From Bacillota bacterium (GTDB lineage: Bacteria; Bacillota; SHA-98; UBA4971), in NCBI GenBank assembly GCA_024653485.1, contig JANLFY010000017.1, forward strand, positions 1 to 54,205: 54,205 bases of DNA, given 5' to 3'. Shown in pieces: positions 24,481 to 33,847 of this stretch (positions are counted from its first letter, which is position 1; each line of letters opens with the position of its first letter). Below the pieces are notes generated by a model. That model was not told the origin of the DNA. It searched no databases and saw nothing but the letters and a program-made list of their open reading frames with translations. The position numbers and the translations under genes were made by a program.

Positions 24481-25335
24481 CTACATCCTCACCTTGAGGC
24501 CGCTCCCGAGCTCCTCGGGAGTCATGTTGAACAGGCAATCGAAGAGCGCCGCCTCGAAGCTCCCCGGGCCCTCGCTCCTCGCCGCGGCGAGCTCCGCTGC
24601 GTAGCCGTAGTACGCGAGAGCCCCCGCCGTCGCCAGGAGCAGGTCGCCCTCGCCCTCCACCGCCGCGAAAGCCGCCACGACCGAGGTGGCCATGCACCCG
24701 GTGCCGGTCACGTGACGCAGCAAGGGATGGCCGTTTTCTACAACGGCCAGGCGGTCCCCGTCGCTCACGAAATCCGCCGCTCCTGTCACCGCGACCACGC
24801 ACCCGAGCTTTCTCGCGGTCTCGCGCGCGAGGGAAGCCTTGTCGTGGTGTCCGCTCACGGAGTCCACGCCTTTGATGGTGGCCCCGAACCCGCCGATGAC
24901 CGAGACCTCCGCTTCGTTTCCGCGCAACACGGATACACGCACTTCTGACAGGATGCGCTCGACGCTTTTGGTTCGTAGGGGCGTCGCTCCCGCGCCCACC
25001 GGATCGAGCACTACCGGGATCGAGCGCTCGTTAGCGGTCTTTCCCGCAAGGATCATGGCTTCGACAAGCTCGGGAGTGAGTGTGCCGATGTTAAGGACGA
25101 GCGCACTCGCCGCGCTCGCCATGTCACAGACCTCTTCCAGGGCGTGCGCCATCACCGGGGACGCGCCCACCGCCAAGGTAACGTTGGCGGTTATGTTCGT
25201 GACCACGACGTTCGTGATGTGGTGCACAAGGGGAGCCTGCTCCCTCACCTTTCGAAGAACCTCGGGAATGCGTGCTACGAGACTCGGATCTCCTATCGGA
25301 CCTGCTGGCTCTCTCGTTGCGTATCCGGTCGTCAT
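24481..25335 (-). CDS. thiM: Hydroxyethylthiazole kinase
   Basis: 284 residues. Ribokinase-fold ThiM motifs are present: PLVHHITNVVVTN, NVTLAVGASPVMAHA, LNIGTLTPE, PVVLDPVGAGATPLR, and the ATP site HVTGTGCMATSVVAAF with the catalytic Cys. ThiM phosphorylates the salvaged thiazole alcohol. Its presence with thiD, thiE and an NCS1 permease, without thiC or thiG in this window, points to salvage of thiazole and pyrimidine. The gene is 420 bases after thiD; that spacer is filled with tandem repeats. Confidence 0.93.
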   Translation of the reverse strand: MTTGYATREPAGPIGDPSLVARIPEVLRKVREQAPLVHHITNVVVTNITANVTLAVGASPVMAHALEEVCDMASAASALVLNIGTLTPELVEAMILAGKTANERSIPVVLDPVGAGATPLRTKSVERILSEVRVSVLRGNEAEVSVIGGFGATIKGVDSVSGHHDKASLARETARKLGCVVAVTGAADFVSDGDRLAVVENGHPLLRHVTGTGCMATSVVAAFAAVEGEGDLLLATAGALAYYGYAAELAAARSEGPGSFEAALFDCLFNMTPEELGSGLKVRM

Positions 25336-25754
25336 GACCTCTCTGCCCCTCCTCTAGTCCTCTTCGTCCTCCACATCCTGCTCATCCTCATCATCCCCTT
25401 CACCTGCTTCATCTGCTTCACTCCGCTGCAGCCACTGTATCCGCTTCCTCCGCTTCATCTGCTCTATCCGCTTCATCCTGCTCATCTTCCTCATCCGCTC
25501 TAGCGGCTTCAGCCCGTTCATCCGCTCCAGCCGGCCAGCCGGCTCAGCCCCCTCAAGTTTAGGGGGGCGGCCGCACGTGTGCACGCTCGCGCGCTCGTAC
25601 ACCTGTGCCGCGCACACCCGTACGCCGGCACGCGCACACCTGCGCGCCGGTACGCACATACTCTCGCGCCCGATCTCCCGCACGTCGCCACCCTCGCGAG
25701 AGCGCTCCCTGACTCTCCCGCTCCTGGACCGCTCCACCGTCGGAACCGCCCTAC
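25336..25754. repeat. Operon-internal spacer of short tandem repeats
   Basis: From about 25370 to 25540 the plus strand is an imperfect series of roughly 12-base units of the type CTGCTTCATCCG/CTCCGCTTCATC. From about 25575 to 25690 it becomes a GC-rich series with CGCGCACACC and similar units. An open frame across it on the minus strand encodes only Arg/Lys/Met/Glu repeats and is not regarded as a gene. It separates thiD from thiM without a visible terminator. Confidence 0.65.
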
Positions 25755-26606
25755 CTACCGGCGGAAGTAGAAGTGGTTAGTTGGCCCGCACCCGTGGCCG
25801 AGGGAAAGCGAGTTCGCCACCGCCCACGTGATGTAGTCCTTCGCGGCACGAAGCGCCTCCTGAACCTTCATGCCTAGGGCGAGATACGCCGCTATGGCCG
25901 CGGAGTACGTGCACCCGGTCCCATGTGTGTTCGCGGTGGCGTAACGCTTGGCACGGAGCTCGATGAACTCCTCACCGTTGAACGCTATGTCCACCGAATC
26001 CCCAGGCTGCTCCCGCAGGTGACCGCCCTTTACCACGACCCACTCCGGTCCCATGTCCTTTAGCCGTTGCGCAGCTAGCCGTGCTTCTGACGAGCTCTTG
26101 ATTGCGACGCCCAGGATAGCCTCGGCCTCGGGGATGTTGGGAGTGAGCACGGTAGCGAGCGGCAGCAGGCGCCGGACGAGCGCGTCTCTCGCGTCGGGCG
26201 ACAGGAGCGGCACGCCGGTCTTGCTCACCATCACGGGATCCACGACCAACTTCCGCACCGAGTGTCGCCTGATGGAGTCCGCCACCGCCTCTATGATGGC
26301 CGCGGTGGCGAGCATTCCGGTCTTGGCCGCGCCAACCTGCAGGTCCATCAAGACCGCGTCGAGCTGGGCGACGACGAAGCCGGGGTCAAGCACGGACACT
26401 CCCGGCACGCCGAGGGTGTTCTGAGCGGTCACCGCGGTGAGCGCGACCGCCCCGAACACGCCGAGGGACGTGAACGTCTTGAGGTCCGCTTCTATCCCCG
26501 CTCCCCCGCCGCTGTCCGACCCGGCGATCGTAAGAGCCACCGGGACCGTATCCGGCTCGGTTCGCTCGAAATTGGGCGCTACATACTTCGAGATCCTCAC
26601 CATCAA
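25755..26606 (-). CDS. thiD: Hydroxymethylpyrimidine/phosphomethylpyrimidine kinase
   Basis: 283 residues. Ribokinase-fold ThiD motifs: [56 protein letters not shown], and the anion hole [18 protein letters not shown]. It phosphorylates HMP and HMP-P to give HMP-PP for ThiE. The C-terminus (GPTNHFYF) is typical. It follows the NCS1 permease after 71 bases and begins the enzyme part of the TPP-controlled operon. Confidence 0.93.
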   Translation of the reverse strand: MMVRISKYVAPNFERTEPDTVPVALTIAGSDSGGGAGIEADLKTFTSLGVFGAVALTAVTAQNTLGVPGVSVLDPGFVVAQLDAVLMDLQVGAAKTGMLATAAIIEAVADSIRRHSVRKLVVDPVMVSKTGVPLLSPDARDALVRRLLPLATVLTPNIPEAEAILGVAIKSSSEARLAAQRLKDMGPEWVVVKGGHLREQPGDSVDIAFNGEEFIELRAKRYATANTHGTGCTYSAAIAAYLALGMKVQEALRAAKDYITWAVANSLSLGHGCGPTNHFYFRR

Positions 26607-26677
26607 GTCACCTCAGGCTTTCTTGAATCAAGACATGTCCTGTTTTCGTGCGGCAGAGCGTCGTGCTGCAGAGAACA

Positions 26678-27970
26678 TCACGTGACAGCACCGTCGGTTG
26701 GCGCACTGAGCCGGGACGCCCGCCGGATCATTCCCAACACGTAGATGAGACCAGCAGCTATAAGGCTTGGTATCGATGCCCCTATCGAGAGACCATTCTC
26801 AGTGCACGCGTAGTACGTGACCACGCCTATGACCCACGCAATCATGGCATGAGGGTTCACGCCGTGAACATACCAGTACGCACCTCCGTGTTTGAACAGC
26901 TCCTGAACCAACAGCTTTCTCCTCCTAACAAGGAAGTAGTCCGACAAGACGATCCCGAACAGGGGTACAAAAACGCCCCCTATGAACAGAAGGAAGCTTT
27001 CATAGCGCTCGATGGGGAAGATGGCCGCCACCAGAGTGCCGATGAACCCAGCCGCGAGAATGAGATGGCGCTCAGGCAGCCGTGGGAATAGGTTCTGAGT
27101 GGACACCGCAGTTGAGTACACATCGAGGAAGGCGGTTGTGATCGTAGAGAAAGCCACTATGACCAGCGCGACTGCCCCAATCCCCAGCCTTATGAGGATC
27201 CCGACTACATCGGCTGTCCCCGCGGCTAGAGCAGAGATCAAGCCTAACGCATACATGAGGAAACTCGAGACGAAGTATCCTATCCAGGACCCGAAGAACC
27301 AGCCTTTCGCCCCTCTCCCAAACCTTGAGTAGTCGGCAACTAGGGGAAGCCATGACAGAGGCATCGCTATTACCAGGTCAGTCGCGTACCCAAGGCTCAT
27401 CCCCCCGCCCCCGTTTGCCGCCTGGAGGTCGCCTAGACCCCGCGTCGATAGGATCCTGTACCCTACATAGAGGGTTAGCACGAGAAGCAGACCAGAGACA
27501 ATGGGCCCGAGCCATCCCCAACCCTTACGACCCGCCCAGGCCCAGGCGGTCGTCGCCGCGCCCATCACCACCACCCACGTCAGGTAACCGGAGAAGCCGC
27601 AGATCTGCGAGCTTAGAGTGTTCAGTGCCCTCGCCGCGACGACCAACATCACGGCCGTCCATCCTACGAGCTGGATCACGTTCAACACAGCCGCCAGATA
27701 CGAGCCTCTAACCCCAAAAGACGGCCTCACCGAGACCATCGACGGGATCCCGTGATCCGTGCCGACCACACCGCCAAGCGTGAGGAACGTGTTGCCCAGA
27801 AAATGCCCTAGGAGATTCGCCGCAGTTCCCATCAGAAGACCGGCTGGGGCCAGAAAGCCGCCTGCCAGCACCTCAGCAAGGGATATGCCCGCGCCTACCC
27901 ATATGAAGAAGAATGCCCCTGGCCCCATGGTTCGTTGGTCCACTGGAATTGGTTCAACCTCTGTTGCCAC
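26678..27970 (-). CDS. cytX: NCS1-family permease, probable hydroxymethylpyrimidine importer (CytX-like)
   Basis: 430 residues with about twelve hydrophobic helices and the nucleobase:cation symporter-1 pattern (an early [17 protein letters not shown], and a central [18 protein letters not shown] that is strongly conserved in CodB/CytX proteins). As the first gene after a TPP riboswitch and immediately before thiD, it most likely imports the thiamine pyrimidine. The GTG at 27970 follows GGGAG by six to seven bases. No in-frame upstream extension is needed. Confidence 0.85.
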   Translation of the reverse strand: MATEVEPIPVDQRTMGPGAFFFIWVGAGISLAEVLAGGFLAPAGLLMGTAANLLGHFLGNTFLTLGGVVGTDHGIPSMVSVRPSFGVRGSYLAAVLNVIQLVGWTAVMLVVAARALNTLSSQICGFSGYLTWVVVMGAATTAWAWAGRKGWGWLGPIVSGLLLVLTLYVGYRILSTRGLGDLQAANGGGGMSLGYATDLVIAMPLSWLPLVADYSRFGRGAKGWFFGSWIGYFVSSFLMYALGLISALAAGTADVVGILIRLGIGAVALVIVAFSTITTAFLDVYSTAVSTQNLFPRLPERHLILAAGFIGTLVAAIFPIERYESFLLFIGGVFVPLFGIVLSDYFLVRRRKLLVQELFKHGGAYWYVHGVNPHAMIAWVIGVVTYYACTENGLSIGASIPSLIAAGLIYVLGMIRRASRLSAPTDGAVT

Positions 27971-28106
27971 ACCTATCTCCCTTCCTCAAGGGCTCGCGTG
28001 GCCGCGCTCGTCCGGCCTCTCATCTCCTCTGCCCCTGATCTCCTCTCACCTGCCCGCCAACGAGCAAACGGCGAGCACAACGAACACAACAAACGAACAC
28101 AACAAA

Positions 28107-28134
28107 GGAGCCGTGCCACTTGGGTCACGGCTCC
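28107..28134 (-). terminator. Riboswitch-controlled intrinsic terminator
   Basis: On the minus strand GGAGCCGTG pairs with CACGGCTCC over a short loop, followed by TTTGTTGTG. It lies between the TPP aptamer and the permease start, as expected for transcription attenuation: thiamine diphosphate binding would favour this hairpin. Confidence 0.8.
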
Positions 28135-28189
28135 CGGACTTACAGTCTCGGCGACGAGCTCGGCAACGCAGCCGCCGGCTGTCTTGCCG

Positions 28190-28300
28190 CCCGCTTCCCT
28201 ACGGTGGCATTACCCACATCAGGTTCAAGGGGTTCGGGTCGCACCCGTCTCAGCTCAAGCCACCACAGACCGCCGCGCAGCTGCGTCGCTGGGGTTCCAC
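28190..28300 (-). promoter_or_regulatory. TPP (THI-box) riboswitch aptamer
   Basis: On the minus strand the conserved THI-box core is readable: CTGAGA, then ACCCCTTGAACCTGAT, then GGGTAATGCCACCGTAGGGA. The P4/P5 arm (TGG, GTAATG, CCA) is intact. It lies downstream of a strong promoter and upstream of a terminator and the NCS1 permease, so thiamine diphosphate should repress the whole cytX-thiD-thiM-thiE-thiL operon. The 5' limit is approximate. Confidence 0.93.
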
Positions 28301-28389
28301 GCAGCCGCTCTAGCCGTCGCCTCGCGCCGCTCGCCCGCATGGTGGCTTTCGCTCCCCCACGGAACGGTCATGTGTAGTTTTTCAAGAGG

Positions 28390-28419
28390 ATTATAGTCCG
28401 GCACTTCCCCTTCAGTCAA
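28390..28419 (-). promoter_or_regulatory. Promoter of the thiamine operon, TTGACT-18-TATAAT
   Basis: On the minus strand the -35 TTGACT (28414-28419) and a perfect -10 TATAAT (28390-28395) are separated by 18 bases. Transcription would start near 28382 and run straight into the TPP aptamer. Confidence 0.8.
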
Positions 28420-28573
28420 CGTATCTGATAACCGTACTGGGACCTCTCTTCTTCATTGACCCGAGACTTACCTTCAGTAACCGTGCGCTCGCTTCCATCA
28501 GGCGCCCGACTCGACTCCCCAAGCGTTTCAACGCCGCAGTATACTCGATGCCTCAGTCAACTCGTTGTCTTGG
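28420..28573. other. Spacer with a short insertion-sequence-end match
   Basis: No gene is seen. CTCTCTTCTTCATTG at about 28444-28458 matches the insertion-sequence-end stretch at the left edge of the window, suggesting a third, very short remnant of that element. Confidence 0.3.
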
Positions 28574-29014
28574 CTAGCATCGCTGCCAGGTCACGGCAGG
28601 CAGCATTTCGAAACCCATCTGCCCGAAGTGAGAATCGAACGTGAACGCCTTGTCGCACCCGATCCTCGACATGATGACGAAGCTTAGGCAATCAACGAAG
28701 CTGAAGTCCTTGTCATGGTACTTCTGTGCGAGCTGCCAGGCAGCTTCTTCATCCGCCGGACTCGCACGGATGTACCGCAAGACCTTGCTCTCTCGAATGT
28801 AGGTGCCTACTGATATTGCGTCAGCGTGGGTCCTGCGGAAGTAGGAGTATACCTCGGCGAAGACGAAATTCGTTGTGACCAACTGGACTCGCAGGTCGCG
28901 CATGCGTTCAGGGGTGAAGAACCCCTTCGCCGCCTCGTGGTGTCTGTCGCTCGCGTCGTGCAAGGCAATGAACGCCGAGGTGTCTATGAAGAGCCAGTCA
29001 CCTGGACGTGCCAT
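28574..29014 (-). CDS. PIN-domain ribonuclease toxin (VapC-like)
   Basis: About 146 residues from the ATG at 29014. PIN-domain acidic residues are visible: FIDTSAFIAL near the start, FVFAEVYSYF in the middle and FSFVDCLSFV near the end. This matches VapC-type toxins that cut tRNA or other RNA. The start overlaps the upstream RHH antitoxin gene by 17 bases, the normal arrangement for a toxin-antitoxin pair. The open frame continues upstream to 29140 but only in the shadow of the antitoxin gene. It appears intact. Confidence 0.82.
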   Translation of the reverse strand: MARPGDWLFIDTSAFIALHDASDRHHEAAKGFFTPERMRDLRVQLVTTNFVFAEVYSYFRRTHADAISVGTYIRESKVLRYIRASPADEEAAWQLAQKYHDKDFSFVDCLSFVIMSRIGCDKAFTFDSHFGQMGFEMLPAVTWQRC

Positions 29015-29324
29015 CCGGCCTACCTTCTGTTTCCGCGGGCGTTCCTTGGCGGCGAGATCGAGCGGGTCTCGTCCGGTAGATGTAGCGGTCGTGGTCCACG
29101 GAACCCTCCTTGCGCCCTGTCGCCACAGCAGTTGCCGCAATGCGGAACAGCGGGTCGCCGTCCGCGACGATCTCGGCGCCTCCCATTTCCTTGTCTATCA
29201 GACTCCGGACCACTTCGGCGATGCTCGTGTTGTACTTGGCCGCGCTTTCTTTGAGAAAGAGGTACTGGGCCTCGTCCAAGTAAAGCTGCGTCCTGTACTT
29301 ATCCCTTCTTGCCATTCTTGCCAC
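28998..29324 (-). CDS. Ribbon-helix-helix antitoxin partner of the PIN toxin
   Basis: About 108 residues. The N-terminus RRDKYRTQLYLDEAQYLFLK followed by NTSIAEVVRSLIDKEM is a CopG/RHH DNA-binding domain; the basic tail should bind and neutralise the PIN toxin. GTG at 29324 has GGAGG six bases upstream; ATG at 29315 is a close alternative. As in other such pairs the complex probably represses its own promoter. Confidence 0.8.
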   Translation of the reverse strand: MARMARRDKYRTQLYLDEAQYLFLKESAAKYNTSIAEVVRSLIDKEMGGAEIVADGDPLFRIAATAVATGRKEGSVDHDRYIYRTRPARSRRQGTPAETEGRPDGTSR

Positions 29325-29493
29325 ACCATCCGCCTCCACTTACAGGACAATGCATTACAGCATGTGCCCCAATCACCCGTTCTTACGTTCTCACTGGCCA
29401 GCCGTGTTTGCGACGTCCGCCGGCCGTGTCCGGGGGAGCTCGTTCCCTGACGAGGAGGGGATGAGCGAACGCGGTGAGTTCCTCGGCTCCGGT

Positions 29494-30681
29494 CTAGAAC
29501 CACTCGAGCGCGCGGTCCGCGATGGCAGCAAGGGTCCCGCGGCGAAGGGAGATGGCTCCTTCAGGACACATCTCGTGGCAGCAGAAACACCGTATGCACC
29601 TGTGGCGATCTATCATCGCGGTCCCCACCGAATCCACCGTTATGGCCTCGGGCGGGCATGACTGCGCGCAGACCCCACATGCGACGCACTTCGCTGCGTC
29701 CACCCACGGGCTTGCGGTGACGTGCTTCCGGACCGCCCTGATAAAGGTGAATATCCCCGAGGTCGCTCGCGCCGCAGGCGGCAAGGCGAAGTCGGTCACG
29801 TGGAAGTCCTCGGGTCGCGCCCCCACAACCTCTATCTCCTCGGGGCGCGTGCCCCGCTTCCCGATCTCCCTCGCGGCTCGTAAGTACGGCACGCGCATGG
29901 GATCCACCCCGGCGAGCCGAAGGGATACGACATCCAGGGCGACCGGGTCCTCCGACGCCAGTATGGCCCCGATGTGCCTGGTCCGCCCGTGCGAAGGCCC
30001 GTTGCCGTCCATGGCCACCACCGCATCGAGAATCGACAGGCTGGGCTTCACGAGGTCTACGAGGTCCAGCAACACTAGGGAGAAGGTGCGGGGATCGTTA
30101 TACCTCAGGTGCATGCGCAGTTTCTCCTTGCCCGCGATGCACCCAAAGAGATTCTTCACGGCCCCCGTGAACGTCGTGAATCCGTGGGTCTTCATCTTGG
30201 CCACATTGATGATGGCAGAGACGTCAGCGACTGGCCGGCCAAGGACGAACTCCTTGCACACCCGCCCGGCCGGGTGCTTTCGCGCCACGCCCTCGCCGAG
30301 AGACACGAGGTCCACGCCCGCCTCATGGCAGACCGCGGCTATCCCGCACTTCGCAGCGACATCGGACACGCTGCCGTGGCCGGGGCTGTCTCCCACCACG
30401 ACGCTCGCCCCGGCCCGCTTCAGAACATTGAGGACGGCGCCCACGACCGCGGGATGGGTGGTCACGGCCCTGTCCGGCGGGTAGGGTGAGAGCATGTTGG
30501 GCTTGACCAGCACAAACCCTTCACTTGGCAGGAATGCCTTGGCGCCGCCGAGGAGGTCGATGACCGAGCCGACCGCCTGTGAGACATCGTCCCGCAAGTA
30601 CGACCCGCACACACCGAGAGCTACCCTGGTCTTCAGGGTGATCCCTCCAATCCGCATCTCTCCAACCCACATCCCCGGCAC
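29494..30681 (-). CDS. DUF362 protein with two 4Fe-4S clusters
   Basis: 395 residues. An N-terminal DUF362 domain (FVLVKPNMLSPYPPDRAVTT; VAKMKTHGFTTFTGAVKNLFG) is followed by a C-terminal ferredoxin-type pair of cluster motifs, CVACGVCAQSCPPEAI and CIRCFCCHEMCPEGAI. Such proteins are common in anaerobes and probably transfer electrons, but their reactions are mostly unknown. It begins 37 bases after glnS ends on the same strand, so it may be expressed with it. A start nearer LKTRVALGVC (residue 16) is possible. Confidence 0.85.
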   Translation of the reverse strand: MPGMWVGEMRIGGITLKTRVALGVCGSYLRDDVSQAVGSVIDLLGGAKAFLPSEGFVLVKPNMLSPYPPDRAVTTHPAVVGAVLNVLKRAGASVVVGDSPGHGSVSDVAAKCGIAAVCHEAGVDLVSLGEGVARKHPAGRVCKEFVLGRPVADVSAIINVAKMKTHGFTTFTGAVKNLFGCIAGKEKLRMHLRYNDPRTFSLVLLDLVDLVKPSLSILDAVVAMDGNGPSHGRTRHIGAILASEDPVALDVVSLRLAGVDPMRVPYLRAAREIGKRGTRPEEIEVVGARPEDFHVTDFALPPAARATSGIFTFIRAVRKHVTASPWVDAAKCVACGVCAQSCPPEAITVDSVGTAMIDRHRCIRCFCCHEMCPEGAISLRRGTLAAIADRALEWF

Positions 30682-30717
30682 CGGTAGGCGACCTTCGAAG
30701 CACGTTTTCGGGGCTCT

Positions 30718-32541
30718 TCAGCCTTCTGGTCCGACAGTGCCGCCGACAGTGCCGCCCCCCTTTTGCAGCCGGGCCCACTCGTCCTTCAGGTCCACCGTGC
30801 GGTTGAACACGAGCCGCCTCGCCCCGCGCGCCCCATCTGCCTCGCCCGAGGCAGCGCCAACGCAGCCCGCATCGCCCGAAGCAGCGACCCCACAGCCCTC
30901 ACTATCTTCAGCAGCGCCCGCGGCGCCTCGCGACGAATCCGGATCCACGCAGAAGTACCCGAGGCGCTCGAACTGGAACCTGTCGCCCGGCACCGCTTCC
31001 GCCAGCGACGGCTCCACTTTGCACCCCGTGAGCACCTCGAGGGAGTCCGGGTTCACGCACGAAAGGAAGTCTTCCTCGGCCGCCGGGTCTTCCTTTGTGA
31101 AAAGCCTATCGTACAGCCGCACCTCAGCGTCCACCGCGTGCGCTGCCGACACCCAGTGCAGCGTGGCCTTTACCCGGCGCCCGTCCGGGGTCGAGCCCCC
31201 GAGCGTGTCCGGGTCGTACGTGCAGTGCAACTCCGTCACCTCGCCCGTCGTCTCGTCCTTCACCACCCCGGTGCACCTGACGAGACACGCGTACCTCAGC
31301 CTCACCTCGCGTCCGGGCGCAAGACGGTAGAACTTCGGCGGCGGCTCTTCCCTGAAATCGTCCCGCTCGATGTAGAGCACCTTCGAGAACGGCACCTTTC
31401 GCGTCCCCATGGACGGGTCCTCGGGGTTGTTCACTGCCTCGAGCCACTCAACTTTGCCCTCGGGGTAGTTGTCGATGACCACTCGGAGCGGACGCAGGAC
31501 GGCCATCACGCGCTGGGCCCGCCGATTCAGGTCCTCGCGGACGCAGTGCTCGAGCAGGGCGATATCCACGACGCTGTTGGCCTTGGCAACACCGATGCGT
31601 TCGCAGAAGGCGCGAATCGACTCCGGCGTGTAGCCGCGCCGCCGCAGGCCCGATATGGTGGGCATCCTGGGGTCGTCCCAGCCGGACACGAGCCCGCGCT
31701 TAACAAGCTCTAGGAGCTTGCGTTTGCTCATCACGGTGTAGTTCAGGTTGAGCCGGGCGAACTCGATCTGACGGGGCCGGCTCGGTACGCTCACGTTCTC
31801 GATGAGCCAGTCGTAAAGCGGCCGATGGTCCTCGAACTCCAGAGTGCAGATGGAGTGGGTGATCCCCTCGAGAGCGTCGGAGAGCGGGTGGGCGAAATCG
31901 TACATCGGGTATATGCACCACTTGTCACCCGTCCGGTGGTGCGCCGCCCTCAAAATGCGGTAGAGAACGGGGTCGCGCATGTTGAGGTTCGGCGACGCCA
32001 TGTCTATCTTCGCTCTGAGAACGCGCGAGCCGTCCGGGAATTCCCCAGCCCGCATGCGCCGGAAAAGATCGAGGTTCTCTTCGACCGAACGGTTACGGTA
32101 CGGGCTCTCTCTCCCGGGCTCGGTGAGCGTGCCCCGATACTCCTTGATCTCCTCTGGGCTCAGGTCGCACACGTATGCTTTGCCCGCCTTGATGAGTTCG
32201 ACCGCAAACTCGTAGAGCTGCTCGAAATAGTCGGACGCGTAAAACAGCCTGTCCTCCCAGTCGAAGCCCAGCCACCGGATGTCATCTTGAATGGATTCGA
32301 CGTACTCCACGTCCTCTTTCGTCGGGTTGGTGTCGTCGAAGCGGAGGTTGCACAGGCCGCCGTACTTCGCCGCGATTCCAAAGTTCAGGCAAATCGCCTT
32401 GGCGTGCCCTATGTGCAGGTATCCGTTGGGTTCGGGCGGGAAACGCGTGTGCACGCGGCCCTCATTCTTTCCTCTCTTCAGATCCTCGTCGATGATGTCC
32501 TCGATGAAGTTTGAAGGTGCCGTCATCCTGTAGACTTCCAC
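30718..32541 (-). CDS. glnS: Glutaminyl-tRNA synthetase
   Basis: About 607 residues from the GTG at 32541, which has GGAGG eight bases upstream; ATG at 32526 is the alternative. Class I signatures: HIGH as [12 protein letters not shown] and a KMSKS variant VMSKRKL. The GlnRS-specific [14 protein letters not shown] and anticodon-binding beta-barrels follow. Near the end, between YFCVDPDSS and [18 protein letters not shown], is an insertion of about 35 Gly/Ala/Glu residues that the E. coli enzyme lacks. Many Bacillota have no GlnRS and make Gln-tRNA by amidation, so the gene may have been acquired. Confidence 0.92.
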   Translation of the reverse strand: MEVYRMTAPSNFIEDIIDEDLKRGKNEGRVHTRFPPEPNGYLHIGHAKAICLNFGIAAKYGGLCNLRFDDTNPTKEDVEYVESIQDDIRWLGFDWEDRLFYASDYFEQLYEFAVELIKAGKAYVCDLSPEEIKEYRGTLTEPGRESPYRNRSVEENLDLFRRMRAGEFPDGSRVLRAKIDMASPNLNMRDPVLYRILRAAHHRTGDKWCIYPMYDFAHPLSDALEGITHSICTLEFEDHRPLYDWLIENVSVPSRPRQIEFARLNLNYTVMSKRKLLELVKRGLVSGWDDPRMPTISGLRRRGYTPESIRAFCERIGVAKANSVVDIALLEHCVREDLNRRAQRVMAVLRPLRVVIDNYPEGKVEWLEAVNNPEDPSMGTRKVPFSKVLYIERDDFREEPPPKFYRLAPGREVRLRYACLVRCTGVVKDETTGEVTELHCTYDPDTLGGSTPDGRRVKATLHWVSAAHAVDAEVRLYDRLFTKEDPAAEEDFLSCVNPDSLEVLTGCKVEPSLAEAVPGDRFQFERLGYFCVDPDSSRGAAGAAEDSEGCGVAASGDAGCVGAASGEADGARGARRLVFNRTVDLKDEWARLQKGGGTVGGTVGPEG

Positions 32542-32579
32542 CGCCTGAACCTCCTCGGATCTCGCGCTGACGTAACTAA

Positions 32580-32608
32580 ATTCTACCACACGACCGTGCC
32601 CAGGTCTA
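32580..32608 (-). promoter_or_regulatory. Probable glnS promoter with extended -10
   Basis: On the minus strand TGGTAGAAT gives an extended -10 (TAGAAT, 32580-32585), with TAGACC (32603-32608) as a weak -35 at 17 bases. The same TGGTAGAAT occurs in two other promoter positions in this window. Confidence 0.5.
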
Positions 32609-32745
32609 GGCAGGACGCCGGATGCAGGCGTATACTCCACTCGTGCTTTCTCCGCTCTCGTCTGCCCTCGTCTCGTCTTCCCTGATTTCGTCCCCCTGCC
32701 CTAGTCTGCCCCGCCCTCGAGTCTGCCCGCCTTCGTCTCCCCTGC

Positions 32746-32774
32746 TTTACACAAAGCTCAAACCCGCATATACT
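32746..32774 (+). promoter_or_regulatory. Promoter of the DegV gene, TTTACA-17-TATACT
   Basis: TTTACA (32746-32751) and TATACT (32769-32774) are 17 bases apart on the plus strand. Transcription would begin near 32781, leaving a leader of about 80 bases. The stretch to the left (32633-32745) is TC-rich degenerate repeat with no gene. Confidence 0.6.
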
Positions 32775-32859
32775 CTCCCTTGGGATGTCATTTGCGCCAT
32801 CACGTGGGATCAAAGGCTCATTCTTCCATACACAGTCTTCTCGGGAGGTGCGTTTCCCA

Positions 32860-33711
32860 GTGCCGGGCGTCAAAGTCATCACTGACTCCACTTCTGACCT
32901 CTCTCCGGAACTCATCAGTAAGTATGGAATCACCGTGATCCCCTACGTCGTCAATTTCGACTCCGACAGCTTCCAGGACGGGGTGGACATCTCAACAGAG
33001 AAGCTCTTCGCACTGGTCGCAAAGCGGCAGATGCTTCCCAAGACCGCAGCCCCGAGCCTCGGGCATTTCCGGCGAGTCTTCGAAGAGGCGTTGAAAGACG
33101 GGAGCGACATCGTGTACATCGGCATCTCGAGCAAGTTCTCGTCGGGCACGCCCACCGCGAAACTCGCCGCCGCGGACTTCGACGACGGAAAGGTCACCGT
33201 GATCGACTCGGCGAACCTCTCAACTGGCATCGGGCTCCAGGTGCTCCTCGCCTGCGAGTTGGCCGCTGCGGGCAAGACCGCGAGCGACATAGGGACCGCT
33301 GTCGCCGATGTCATCCCTCGCGTGAAAACGTCCTTCATCATCGACACCTTGGACTATCTCAGAATGGGCGGAAGATGTTCGGGCGTCCAAGCCCTCGTCG
33401 GAAACCTCCTCCGGATACGGCCGGTGATCTCTGTGGTTGACGGCGGCATGGTGGTATCGGCCAAGGTGAGAGGTCCGAGGAAGAAGGCCCTTGACAAACT
33501 GCTCGACGATTTCAGAGCCGACGCGGACCGCGTGGTGCGGGATCGAGTCTTCGTGACTCACACCGGGTGCCATGAAGACGCCCTCTATCTGATGGACGGG
33601 ATCCGGGACGCAGCGCCTGCAGTGAAAGAAGTCCTCGAAACCATCGCCGGAGCCGTTGTGGCCAGTCACTGCGGCCCGGATACCATAGGGATACTATACA
33701 TCGTGGAGTAG
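32860..33711 (+). CDS. DegV-family fatty-acid-binding protein
   Basis: About 283 residues from the GTG at 32860 (VPGVKVITDSTSDLS), preceded by GGGAGG; an ATG at 32785 extends the frame with sequence unlike the family. DegV/FakB proteins hold a fatty acid for the FakA kinase. Family features: ITDSTSDLSPEL, the NFDSDSFQDGVDIS strand, the SQPSPG-equivalent (TAAPSLGHF), SKFSSG, DSANLSTGIG, DTLDYLRMGGRCS and the C-terminal SHCGPDTIGILYI. No fakA is adjacent. It is transcribed divergently from glnS. Confidence 0.9.
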   Translation: MPGVKVITDSTSDLSPELISKYGITVIPYVVNFDSDSFQDGVDISTEKLFALVAKRQMLPKTAAPSLGHFRRVFEEALKDGSDIVYIGISSKFSSGTPTAKLAAADFDDGKVTVIDSANLSTGIGLQVLLACELAAAGKTASDIGTAVADVIPRVKTSFIIDTLDYLRMGGRCSGVQALVGNLLRIRPVISVVDGGMVVSAKVRGPRKKALDKLLDDFRADADRVVRDRVFVTHTGCHEDALYLMDGIRDAAPAVKEVLETIAGAVVASHCGPDTIGILYIVE

Positions 33712-33847
33712 AGCTGTGGGACGGCACCCGAGCCACCACGGCTAGGACGTTCCGTGCCGTTGGGTCTCGCCTCGCATGGCGTTTGGCGGGACCAGTCTCG
33801 CGTGCTCGATGGGCACGCCCGCCGCCCACCTTGCAATGTGGGTTGGC

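Noticed and set aside
25354-25737. 127-residue Arg/Lys/Glu-rich frame in the thiD-thiM spacer
   Set aside because: It is the translation of short tandem repeats, with no ribosome binding site and no domain.
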